The position numbers and the translations under genes are program-made. From NCBI GenBank assembly GCA_035379625.1, contig DAOSVM010000002.1, positions 1 to 64,000 of the forward strand: DNA of 64,000 bases, given 5' to 3'. This document shows, piece by piece, positions 1-6,879 of the stretch (the stretch's first letter is position 1; each line of letters starts with the position of its first letter). This DNA comes from DAOSCP01 sp035379625. GTDB taxonomy: Bacteria; Bacteroidota; Ignavibacteria; Ignavibacteriales; DAOSCP01. Below the pieces are notes generated by a model. The model did no database searches, was not told the DNA's origin, and saw only the letters and a program-made list of their open reading frames with translations.

Positions 1-1733
1 CTAATTGTAAAACTCATACTATTAAATCACTAGAGCAAAAAGGTATACTAGAAATTTATGATGAAATAGTGGACAGGATTTTTGAAAATAAGTATAAAGA
101 AGATCATAAAAAAATAGTTCTTAACAAAGCTCAAAAATCAATATTTGATACAATTTTTAAAAGTATAGAAAAAAATATTTTTGATACATTCCTATTACAC
201 GGAGTTACGGCCAGTGGTAAAACACAAATATATATTGAACTAGTAAAAAAAGTTATAGAGCAAAATAAAAATGCATTAATTCTTGTTCCTGAAATATCTT
301 TAACTCCGCAAATAGTTGCAAGATTCCAAAATAATTTTGGCGATATTGTTACTTTTGTTCACAGTAAAATGTCTGTCTCGTATAAACACGATGTTTGGAA
401 AGGAATTTATTCCGGAAAATACAAAATTGTAATCGGGCCAAGATCAGCAATATTCACACCATTGGAAAATTTGGGAATTGTTATAGTTGATGAAGAACAC
501 GATAGTGGGTATAAGCAAACGGATCAGATGCCAACATATAACGCTAGAGATTTAGCAGTTTATAAAGCAAAATTGTACAATTGTGTAGCTATACTTGGCA
601 GTGCAACACCATCGATTGAAAGTTTATATAATTGCAAAATTGGTAAATATAAATATTTAAGTTTAACACAACGAGTGAATAAAATCAATCAGCCAACTAT
701 CGAAATTATAAATTTAAGGAAACAAAACAATGATAATAAATATTTTTCATTTAAGCTACTTAAAAAGATTGAAGAGAAGTTAGAAAAAAAAGAAGGCATA
801 ATAATTTTACAAAACTTAAAAGGTTTTGCACCAAGAGTAATATGCAAAGATTGTGGAAATATACATCAATGTAAATATTGTTCTGTACCATTAGTTTATC
901 ATTTAAAATCAAATCAATTACAATGCCACTATTGTGGATATTCTGAAAGTTTTGAGCACAACTGCAAAAAATGTGGCTCACCAGATTATCAAATGTTAGG
1001 AAGTGGGACTGAGAAAATTGAAGATGAACTACATAATATATTTCCAGATGCTGTAATCCGCCGTGTAGATGCTGATTCAATTACAAATAAAGATGTTTTA
1101 AGTAAAATATTAAATGATTTTAAGCAAAAGAAAATTGATATTTTAGTTGGTACACAAATACTTTCAAAAGGGCTCGATTTCCCACATCTATCATTAGTAG
1201 GAGTTATTAATGCAGATACATTAATAAGTATTCCAAATTACAAAACAGAAGAAAAAGCTATGCAAATATTGCATCAGGTTTCGGGAAGGGCAGGAAGAAG
1301 CGATATTCAAGGTGAAGTAATAATTCAAACATTTAATCCGGAAAATAAATTTTTTGAATACTTAAAACAAAATAAATATCTTGATTTTGCAGAAGAACAT
1401 TTAATGTTAAGACAAAAATTGAAATATCCGCCTTTTAATAAAATGATAATTGTAGAAATTAAGAGCAAAGAACAAAAATTAGCACTTCAAATAGCAAAAG
1501 AATTTTATAGTTTACTACCTAAAGTAAAATATTTTACTGCAACTAAACCTTTAGAAGCTCCAATATTTTTACTAAATAAACATTATAGATACAATATAAT
1601 TATCAAAAATCTTGCTAATAATGATCCTGAAGGAAGGTTGACGCGAAAAAGTATTACAAATTTTTATGTCAATAATTTTAAATTTTTTAATTCACAAAAC
1701 TATAAAATACTAATAGATGTAGATCCGATATAA
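1..1733 (+). CDS. priA: Primosomal protein N' (PriA helicase), 5' end outside window
   Basis: PriA is a superfamily 2 DNA helicase that restarts stalled replication forks by loading the replicative helicase. The frame stays open from base 3 with no stop, so the start lies upstream and the GTG at 69 is internal. Counting from that GTG, a Walker A motif (GVTASGKT) sits at residues 45-52, the Walker B box DEEH at 142-145, GSATPS follows, and four Cys-x2-Cys pairs around residues 260-310 form the zinc-binding insert typical of PriA. The C-terminal helicase motifs (QVSGRAGR) are present. It converges on rpsT and shares a terminator with it. Identification is firm; only the N-terminal DNA-binding domain is missing. 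Confidence 0.96.
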   Translation, partial: NCKTHTIKSLEQKGILEIYDEIVDRIFENKYKEDHKKIVLNKAQKSIFDTIFKSIEKNIFDTFLLHGVTASGKTQIYIELVKKVIEQNKNALILVPEISLTPQIVARFQNNFGDIVTFVHSKMSVSYKHDVWKGIYSGKYKIVIGPRSAIFTPLENLGIVIVDEEHDSGYKQTDQMPTYNARDLAVYKAKLYNCVAILGSATPSIESLYNCKIGKYKYLSLTQRVNKINQPTIEIINLRKQNNDNKYFSFKLLKKIEEKLEKKEGIIILQNLKGFAPRVICKDCGNIHQCKYCSVPLVYHLKSNQLQCHYCGYSESFEHNCKKCGSPDYQMLGSGTEKIEDELHNIFPDAVIRRVDADSITNKDVLSKILNDFKQKKIDILVGTQILSKGLDFPHLSLVGVINADTLISIPNYKTEEKAMQILHQVSGRAGRSDIQGEVIIQTFNPENKFFEYLKQNKYLDFAEEHLMLRQKLKYPPFNKMIIVEIKSKEQKLALQIAKEFYSLLPKVKYFTATKPLEAPIFLLNKHYRYNIIIKNLANNDPEGRLTRKSITNFYVNNFKFFNSQNYKILIDVDPI

Positions 1734-1737
1734 AAAA

Positions 1738-1762
1738 AAAGGATGTTTGAAAAACATCCTTT
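1738..1762. terminator. Bidirectional hairpin terminator between priA and rpsT
   Basis: An 11-bp perfect stem (AAAGGATGTTT / AAACATCCTTT) closes a 3-base loop. A-rich sequence on the left and T/A-rich sequence on the right let it act for both converging genes. Confidence 0.85.
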
Positions 1763-1784
1763 ATAAAAAATTAGAGCAAAACAA

Positions 1785-2042
1785 TTATGCCGTTAAATTT
1801 TGCACAAATTTAGCTAATTGAGATTTTTTTCTAGCAGCGGTATTTTTATGAAGTCTACCTTTATCTGCATATCTATCTAGAAGACCAGTTGTTGCTCTGA
1901 AAAGTTTTTCAGCTTCTTCTTTATTAGTAGTAGCTAATAACTTTTTAGTTAATGTTTTGAGTTTAGAAATGGCCATTTTATTTACTAGTCTTCTTTTTTC
2001 GTTTTGTCTAACTCTTTTTTTAGCTGACTTATGATTTGCCAT
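1785..2042 (-). CDS. rpsT: 30S ribosomal protein S20
   Basis: S20 is a small basic protein that binds 16S rRNA early in 30S subunit assembly. The 85-residue product has the standard S20 start (MANHKSAKKR), a Lys/Arg-rich first third and the conserved late segment DKGRLHKNTAARKKS. Length matches the family. An AAGG-type ribosome binding site precedes the ATG at the expected distance. It is transcribed alone toward priA, as is usual for rpsT. The roughly 110 bases upstream are very AT-rich and hold its promoter before the repeat element begins. Confidence 0.98.
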   Translation of the reverse strand: MANHKSAKKRVRQNEKRRLVNKMAISKLKTLTKKLLATTNKEEAEKLFRATTGLLDRYADKGRLHKNTAARKKSQLAKFVQNLTA

Positions 2043-2152
2043 AACTGACCTTACCTTAATATTTTTGAATTACAAATATAAACAAAATAATTTAAATTGT
2101 CAAATTAAAAAATAAAAAAAGTTATGAATTAACAAATAGTTAAAAGACATTA

Positions 2153-2771
2153 TTAGCTCAGACGGTGTAAGCTTAAGCCCATTGCGGCTTGAGGAAAGCC
2201 GCAAGGGGCAGCGGGCCGGAACGGCCCGCGAAAAATCATAAACATCAACATTAGCATCCTTTCAGATACTTAGAAATATAAACCTTATATGTTATCGACT
2301 AAATAATAATAAAAAAACATATTTAAATTACAAAATTTCGAAAATTATTATTAAGGAGTAAAGAACACAGCTTTTCATCACCATAGAACAGTGCTAACCT
2401 GATGGGCTGAAATTACTTTATTATAAGTAAATACTGCTAAATTTTTATTATAATTTCAGTTTTTTTGATATTTTATTTTGTAATTGGAAATATATCGTAA
2501 ATACAATATAATATCTTTGCCAAAATATATTGTATATGGAATAATATTGTAAAAGCAAATATATTTTCCTAAAGTATAATTATATCGTAAAAGCAATTAT
2601 ATCGGATATACAAAAATATTTTGAAACTTTCATAATTTGCACCCAACTTACAAAAATTTCTTCATTAATTATTTGTGTAAAAATATAAATGTTGTAACAC
2701 TATGGTAATAGGTAAGTTATGGTTTAGGGAGCGAAATATTTTGGGGCTTTATGCTTACACTGTCTGAGCTA
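2153..2771 (-). mobile_element. Gene-free inverted-end repeat element, copy A (619 bp)
   Basis: The element is bounded by inverted ends: TTAGCTCAGACGGTGTAAGC at 2153-2172 and its near-complement finishing at 2771. The left end is the long type: a hairpin at 2177-2208 (13-bp arms, one mismatch) and a GCGGGCC/GGCCCGC hairpin at 2210-2228. The right end is the short type (AAAGCCCC, no GC hairpin). In copies B and D the short end is on the left, so this copy is inverted. Next to the short end a block containing TAAACCATA (about 2717-2750) also occurs in copy B. No ORF with coding character is present. It fills the gap between rpsT and the glycosyltransferase. The mobile nature is inferred from dispersal and end structure. 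Confidence 0.7.
2488..2613. repeat. AT-rich 17-bp periodic palindromic array in element A
   Basis: Units of the type ATATA-W-TTGTAWWTAC(A/G) recur at a spacing near 17 bp, for example ATATAATTGCTTTTACG on the minus strand. This copy is the most degenerate of the three: several units are 16 or 19 bp. Confidence 0.6.
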
Positions 2772-2856
2772 CATAAATTGATATTTTAAAAATTAAAATT
2801 ATTTTTTTATATTAAAAAACTAAGTTTTTATTACAAACTAATGATGGTTTTTGAAA

Positions 2857-4095
2857 ATGAAAATTCTTGTACTGAATAATTCTACTTCTAAGGGGGGAGC
2901 TGCTAAAGCAGCAAATAGAATTTTGGAATCTGTAATGTGTGTTGATAATAATATACAATGTGAAATAATTGCTGATAAAATACAAAAAACTAAAAGTTAT
3001 CATAAAAATGTAAATCATAGTGCTAGTGAATTATTTTTTCGAACTGCGATTGATTATTTCCCAAGATTATTACTTACGGATACCAAAAAAGGTAGATATT
3101 CTTTTTGGTTTATTGGGAAGCAATTAAATGATTTTATAAAAAATTATAAGCCGGATATTATTCATTTACATTGGATTAATGAAGGTTTTATTGCAAAAGA
3201 TTTTTTTGAATTTGTTAATAATTGGAATATTCCTATAGTTGTAACGATGCATGATAGTTGGTATTTTACAGGAGGTTGTCACATTACTTATGATTGTGAA
3301 AAATATCAAAACATTTGCAAGAATTGCCCACAGGTTAAATTTGATAGTATTTTTAATTTTGCCAAGCGTCAATTTGAACTAAAAGAGAGGTTATTTACTA
3401 AAAATAATTTTAATTTTGTAGCACCGAGTAATTGGTTAAAAGAAAATGCGGAAAAAAGCACAATTTTAAAGAATTCAAAAATTGTTAATATTCCTAATCC
3501 AATTGATACAAATTTGTTTGCAGCTCACGAAAAGGCTGTAGCCAAGGTTAAATTAGATTTACCAATAAATAAAAGGTATATTCTTTTTGGTAGTTCATCA
3601 TTTGATGAAAATAAAGGATATTCTCTATTTTTAAAAGCACTTGAAAATATTAAGCTTCGTGATGATGTTGAATTTTTATTTTTTGGTTCAGAATTTAAGC
3701 ACAATGTTAAATTTCGTTACACAAATATGGGTTATATAGATAATGAGGAAAGATTGAGTTATGTGTATGCAGCAGCAGATTTTACTATTGTACCATCGCT
3801 TCAAGAAAATTTATCTAATGTTATAATGGAAAGTTTAGCATCTAAAACTCCAGTTATTGCGTTTAATGTTGGTGGAAATAGTGATATGGTTAAAAATAAA
3901 TTTAATGGTTTTTTGATTGAAGATATTTCTTCGGATAGCTTAAGAAGAACTATTGAAGAAGCTTTACAAGTAGGTAATAAAGAATTTATGGATAATAATG
4001 CCAGACAATATGTTGTTGAAAATTTTGATTATAAGGTTATTGGGCAAAAGTATTTGAATTTATATAAAGAAATATTAGGCAAAAATAATGGATAG
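2857..4095 (+). CDS. Family 4 glycosyltransferase
   Basis: A GT-B fold glycosyltransferase that moves a sugar from a nucleotide donor to a surface glycan or lipid-linked acceptor. The N-terminus has the GGAAKAA donor-fold glycine loop, then HLHW. A four-cysteine segment (CHITYDCEKYQNICKNCP) is common in capsule- and colanic-acid-type GT4 enzymes. The C-terminal half carries the EX7E motif (ENLSNVIME) followed by GGN. A TTG at 2851 could add two residues, but the ATG at 2857 is preferred. It overlaps the methyltransferase by 8 bases and leads a surface-sugar operon with the phosphohexomutase. Exact sugar and acceptor are unknown. Confidence 0.88.
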   Translation: MKILVLNNSTSKGGAAKAANRILESVMCVDNNIQCEIIADKIQKTKSYHKNVNHSASELFFRTAIDYFPRLLLTDTKKGRYSFWFIGKQLNDFIKNYKPDIIHLHWINEGFIAKDFFEFVNNWNIPIVVTMHDSWYFTGGCHITYDCEKYQNICKNCPQVKFDSIFNFAKRQFELKERLFTKNNFNFVAPSNWLKENAEKSTILKNSKIVNIPNPIDTNLFAAHEKAVAKVKLDLPINKRYILFGSSSFDENKGYSLFLKALENIKLRDDVEFLFFGSEFKHNVKFRYTNMGYIDNEERLSYVYAAADFTIVPSLQENLSNVIMESLASKTPVIAFNVGGNSDMVKNKFNGFLIEDISSDSLRRTIEEALQVGNKEFMDNNARQYVVENFDYKVIGQKYLNLYKEILGKNNG

Positions 4096-4837
4096 ATTGA
4101 CAAAACATTATACAGAGAAATATGATGTTGAAAAGTATTCTGATAAATTTTCCCTTATACCATATAAGGATATACCAACCAATAGGTTAGAGGCTGCTGT
4201 TAAATTTTTCCCTGCGTATTTCAATGGGAATAAAATATTGGAATTAGGTTCAGGAAGTGGAGATTTAGCCTATTCATTAGAATATCATGGTTTAAAATTC
4301 GAAAAATATTATTTGAATGATATTTCTGAAAGTAGAATTGAAGGATTAAAAAACAAATTTAAAGGTGAAAAATACGAAGTTGTAAAATTTAATATTGAAT
4401 ATGATGATGTTAATATTTCTAGAGTTGATGGAATAATTATGATTGCTTTGATAGAGCATTTTATAGATCCAATTGAGGCATTGAAGAAAAGTTATAATTT
4501 ACTGAATGATGGTGGTATAATTTATATTGAAACACCTAATATTGCTACATATTACAGAAGAAAGCAACTTTTGATGGGAAAATTTCCATCCACAGCATCT
4601 AAGGATGAAGGATTATTGACTTTTGATAATAAGGAAGTTGATTTGTACGATGAGGGGCATTTACATTATTTTACTTATAGATCACTTACGGAAATACTTA
4701 AAAGAGTAGGTTTTAAGGAAATAAATTGGTTAGGTTATTGTAATAGTAAGCAAATTTTAGGTAAAAAAATAATGTATAATTTAGCTCAAAAATATCCAAC
4801 ATTGTTTTCGGATGTATTGATAATAGCAAAAAAATAA
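4088..4837 (+). CDS. SAM-dependent methyltransferase, class I
   Basis: A Rossmann-fold methyltransferase. The SAM-binding motif I, ILELGSGSGD, lies at residues 50-59, followed by an acidic strand end and, near residue 120, the IEHF segment typical of the Methyltransf_23 group, many of which modify sugars or lipids. The start overlaps the 3' end of the glycosyltransferase by 8 bases, so the two are translationally coupled and probably act on the same glycan. Length (249 residues) is normal. The substrate cannot be read from the sequence. Confidence 0.85.
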   Translation: MDRLTKHYTEKYDVEKYSDKFSLIPYKDIPTNRLEAAVKFFPAYFNGNKILELGSGSGDLAYSLEYHGLKFEKYYLNDISESRIEGLKNKFKGEKYEVVKFNIEYDDVNISRVDGIIMIALIEHFIDPIEALKKSYNLLNDGGIIYIETPNIATYYRRKQLLMGKFPSTASKDEGLLTFDNKEVDLYDEGHLHYFTYRSLTEILKRVGFKEINWLGYCNSKQILGKKIMYNLAQKYPTLFSDVLIIAKK

Positions 4838-4887
4838 TTTGATTAGAAATTTATATTATTAAAATAATTTAAAAATTTGGAGGAATA

Positions 4888-6240
4888 ATGAGTAAATTGG
4901 AATGTTTCAAAGCATATGACATTAGAGGAAAAGTTCCGGCAGAATTAAATCCAGAATTGGCTTATGATATAGCAAGGGCTTTTGTAAAGTTGTTAGAAAA
5001 TCCTAAAAAAATAGTAATAGGTTATGATATCAGAAAATCTTCAGTAGAATTATCAGAAGGTTTAGCAAAAGGATTTGTAGATTTAGGAGTTGATGTTGTA
5101 AACATAGGTTTAGTTGGTACTGAAATGGTATATTTTGGAACACCATATTTGAATGCAGATGGCGGAATTATGATAACCGCAAGCCATAATCCACCAGAAT
5201 ATAATGGGATGAAATTTGTAAGAGCTGGTTCAGTTCCAGTAAGCTCTGATTCTGGTTTAAAGGATATGGAAAAATGGATTTTAAATAAAGAATTGCCAGA
5301 ACCAACTGCAAATAAAGGCAAAGTTGAGAAAGTTGATATTTATGACGCATTTATTAATAATTTAACTAAATTTTACGATAAAAATAAGATAAAACCTTTG
5401 AAAGTTGTTTGTGATGCAGGGAATGGCTGTGTTGGTATTGCATTGGAAAAAATTGAAAAATATTTGCCAATTGAAATGATTAAAGTTCATTTTGAACCAA
5501 ATGGTGATTTCCCGAACGGTGTACCTAATCCAATATTGCCAGAAAATAGAAAATATTCCATAGACGCTATAAAAAAGCACAATGCAGATTTAGGCGTAGC
5601 ATGGGATGGGGATTACGATAGATGTTTCTTTTTTGATGAAAATGGTGAATTTATAGAAGGTTATTATATTGTTGGACTTTTAGCTAAATCAATATTGAAA
5701 TCGAATCCAGGTGCAAAAATTGTACACGATCCAAGATTAGTATGGAATACTTTGGAAGTGGTAAAAGAAAACAACGGAGTTGCGGTGCAATCGAAGAGCG
5801 GCCATGCATTCATTAAAGAAGTTATGAGAAGAGAAAATGCAATTTATGGCGGGGAAATGTCTGCTCATCATTATTTCAGAGATAACGCTTATTCAGATAG
5901 TGGGATGATTCCATTTCTACTTGTATTGCAATTAATATCAGAAGAGAATAAAAAACTTTCTGAATTAGTTGGCGAAATGATATCGAAATATCCTTGTCCT
6001 GGAGAAATTAACTCAACGGTTGAAAATCCAAAAGCAGTAATTGAAAAATTAGATAAATTATTTACCGATGGAAAAAAAGATTATACAGATGGGCTAAGTG
6101 TAGAATTCGATACTTGGAGGTTTAATGTTAGAATGTCTAACACAGAACCTTTGATAAGACTAAATTTAGAGACCAGAGGTAATAAGAAGTTGATGGAAGA
6201 GAAAACAGAAGAATTATTAAAATTGATAAGAGAAAAATAA
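4888..6240 (+). CDS. Phosphomannomutase/phosphoglucomutase
   Basis: An alpha-D-phosphohexomutase interconverting hexose 6- and 1-phosphates, supplying nucleotide-sugar synthesis. The phosphoserine loop TASHNPPEYNG is at residues 97-107 (Ser99 the phospho-carrier), the Mg-binding loop DGDYDR at 240-245, the sugar-binding GEMSAHH at 322-328, and the phosphate-binding RMSNTEP near 414. All four active-site loops are intact and the 450-residue length suits the bacterial PMM/PGM group. A strong GGAGG site precedes the ATG. It ends the operon begun by the glycosyltransferase, and a terminator follows. Substrate preference (mannose or glucose) is not decided. Confidence 0.93.
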   Translation: MSKLECFKAYDIRGKVPAELNPELAYDIARAFVKLLENPKKIVIGYDIRKSSVELSEGLAKGFVDLGVDVVNIGLVGTEMVYFGTPYLNADGGIMITASHNPPEYNGMKFVRAGSVPVSSDSGLKDMEKWILNKELPEPTANKGKVEKVDIYDAFINNLTKFYDKNKIKPLKVVCDAGNGCVGIALEKIEKYLPIEMIKVHFEPNGDFPNGVPNPILPENRKYSIDAIKKHNADLGVAWDGDYDRCFFFDENGEFIEGYYIVGLLAKSILKSNPGAKIVHDPRLVWNTLEVVKENNGVAVQSKSGHAFIKEVMRRENAIYGGEMSAHHYFRDNAYSDSGMIPFLLVLQLISEENKKLSELVGEMISKYPCPGEINSTVENPKAVIEKLDKLFTDGKKDYTDGLSVEFDTWRFNVRMSNTEPLIRLNLETRGNKKLMEEKTEELLKLIREK

Positions 6241-6247
6241 AAAAATT

Positions 6248-6269
6248 AAGCTGCCTTTGACGGCAGCTT
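6248..6269 (+). terminator. Rho-independent terminator of the phosphohexomutase operon
   Basis: An 8-bp perfect stem AAGCTGCC / GGCAGCTT with loop TTTGAC is followed by a run of T. Confidence 0.92.
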
Positions 6270-6310
6270 TTTTGTTATACAAAGTGTGTAAAAATCCACA
6301 AATGAAAAAT

Positions 6311-6336
6311 ATATATGTGTAGTAATACACATATAT
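6311..6336. repeat. Perfect 11-bp inverted repeat
   Basis: ATATATGTGTA and TACACATATAT flank GTAA. No T-run follows, so it is more likely a protein-binding site or cruciform than a terminator. It lies between the mutase terminator and the possible small RNA promoter. Confidence 0.5.
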
Positions 6337-6451
6337 TAAGTTAATATTAAATTAATATTAAGATATTAAATAAATTATTTATAATATTTATATATTTGTA
6401 AATAAATAAATTAAACGAATAGAAATATGTGTAAAAACAAACCATTGTTAA

Positions 6452-6468
6452 TTGGCATAAAAATTGTG
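6452..6468 (+). promoter_or_regulatory. Candidate sigma-54 promoter
   Basis: TTGGCA-N6-TTG matches the -24/-12 sigma-54 pattern TTGGCACG-N4-TTGC, with GG and the second element correctly spaced but T instead of C at the invariant -12 GC. An overlapping sigma-70-like reading (TTGTTA, 17 bases, GATAAC) is also possible. The window encodes RpoN. The predicted start near 6478 would yield the C-rich transcript below. Confidence 0.4.
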
Positions 6469-6477
6469 ATAACATAA

Positions 6478-6571
6478 GTGAGATACCCCAAAAATACGGT
6501 AACTACCCCAAAAACCGTAAAAAAATTTACCCCAGTCCCCTTGGTGCGATGCCCGAGGGGATTTTTATTTT
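6478..6571 (+). ncRNA. Candidate small RNA with repeated ACCCC motifs and its own terminator
   Basis: About 90 bases carry three TACCCC motifs (6484, 6504, 6528). The first two lie in a direct repeat, TACCCCAAAAA(T)ACGGTAA / TACCCCAAAAACCGTAA. TACGGT (6495-6500) can pair with ACCGTA (6514-6519), leaving ACCCC in the loop. A terminator hairpin (CCCCTTGG 6537-6544 / CCGAGGGG 6553-6560) and ATTTTTATTTT follow. Single-stranded C-rich motifs are a known way for small RNAs to pair with Shine-Dalgarno sequences. No ORF is present. Whether it is transcribed is not shown by the sequence. Confidence 0.45.
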
Positions 6572-6640
6572 AAAATTTTTTAAAAATACTTTTTTTTGTT
6601 ATTTTTAAAGATTAGAGCAAATATATATTGAATAATAAAT

Positions 6641-6868
6641 ATGAGTTATAAAGAACAAACTAAATTATTTGAGAGTTTGAATAAATTAGTTAATAAGTTT
6701 TCTGATAAGGAAAAAGAAAAATTTAAGATGTTGCTTTCATGCCATAAAATGGACGAAGAGCTTGATTCTTTGAGCTTAAATTTTTTAAAAGAACTCGAAA
6801 TTAAATATAAAGATTTAGAGAAAGTTAATGACGCAAAAAATAAATTAGATAATCTTTTCAAAAAGTAG
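6641..6868 (+). CDS. Small charged helical protein, function unknown
   Basis: A 75-residue product, very rich in Lys, Glu and Leu, with no Pro or Gly and one Cys, predicted to be nearly all alpha-helical. I do not recognise a family. The ribosome binding site is weak. The stop is only 11 bases before the ATG of the DUF2723 gene, which suggests co-transcription. Lack of a signal peptide or membrane segment implies a cytoplasmic protein. It could also be a spurious ORF, although amino-acid composition and position favour a real gene. Confidence 0.55.
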   Translation: MSYKEQTKLFESLNKLVNKFSDKEKEKFKMLLSCHKMDEELDSLSLNFLKELEIKYKDLEKVNDAKNKLDNLFKK

Positions 6869-6879
6869 CGAGTTTGGCA

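Noticed and set aside
2153..2172. TTAGCTCAGACGGTGTAAGC resembles a tRNA D-arm (GCTCAG..GGT..AGC)
   Set aside because: No acceptor, anticodon or T-arm follows in any copy; the D-stem itself is incomplete (AAGC for GAGC). Treated as chance or distant resemblance.
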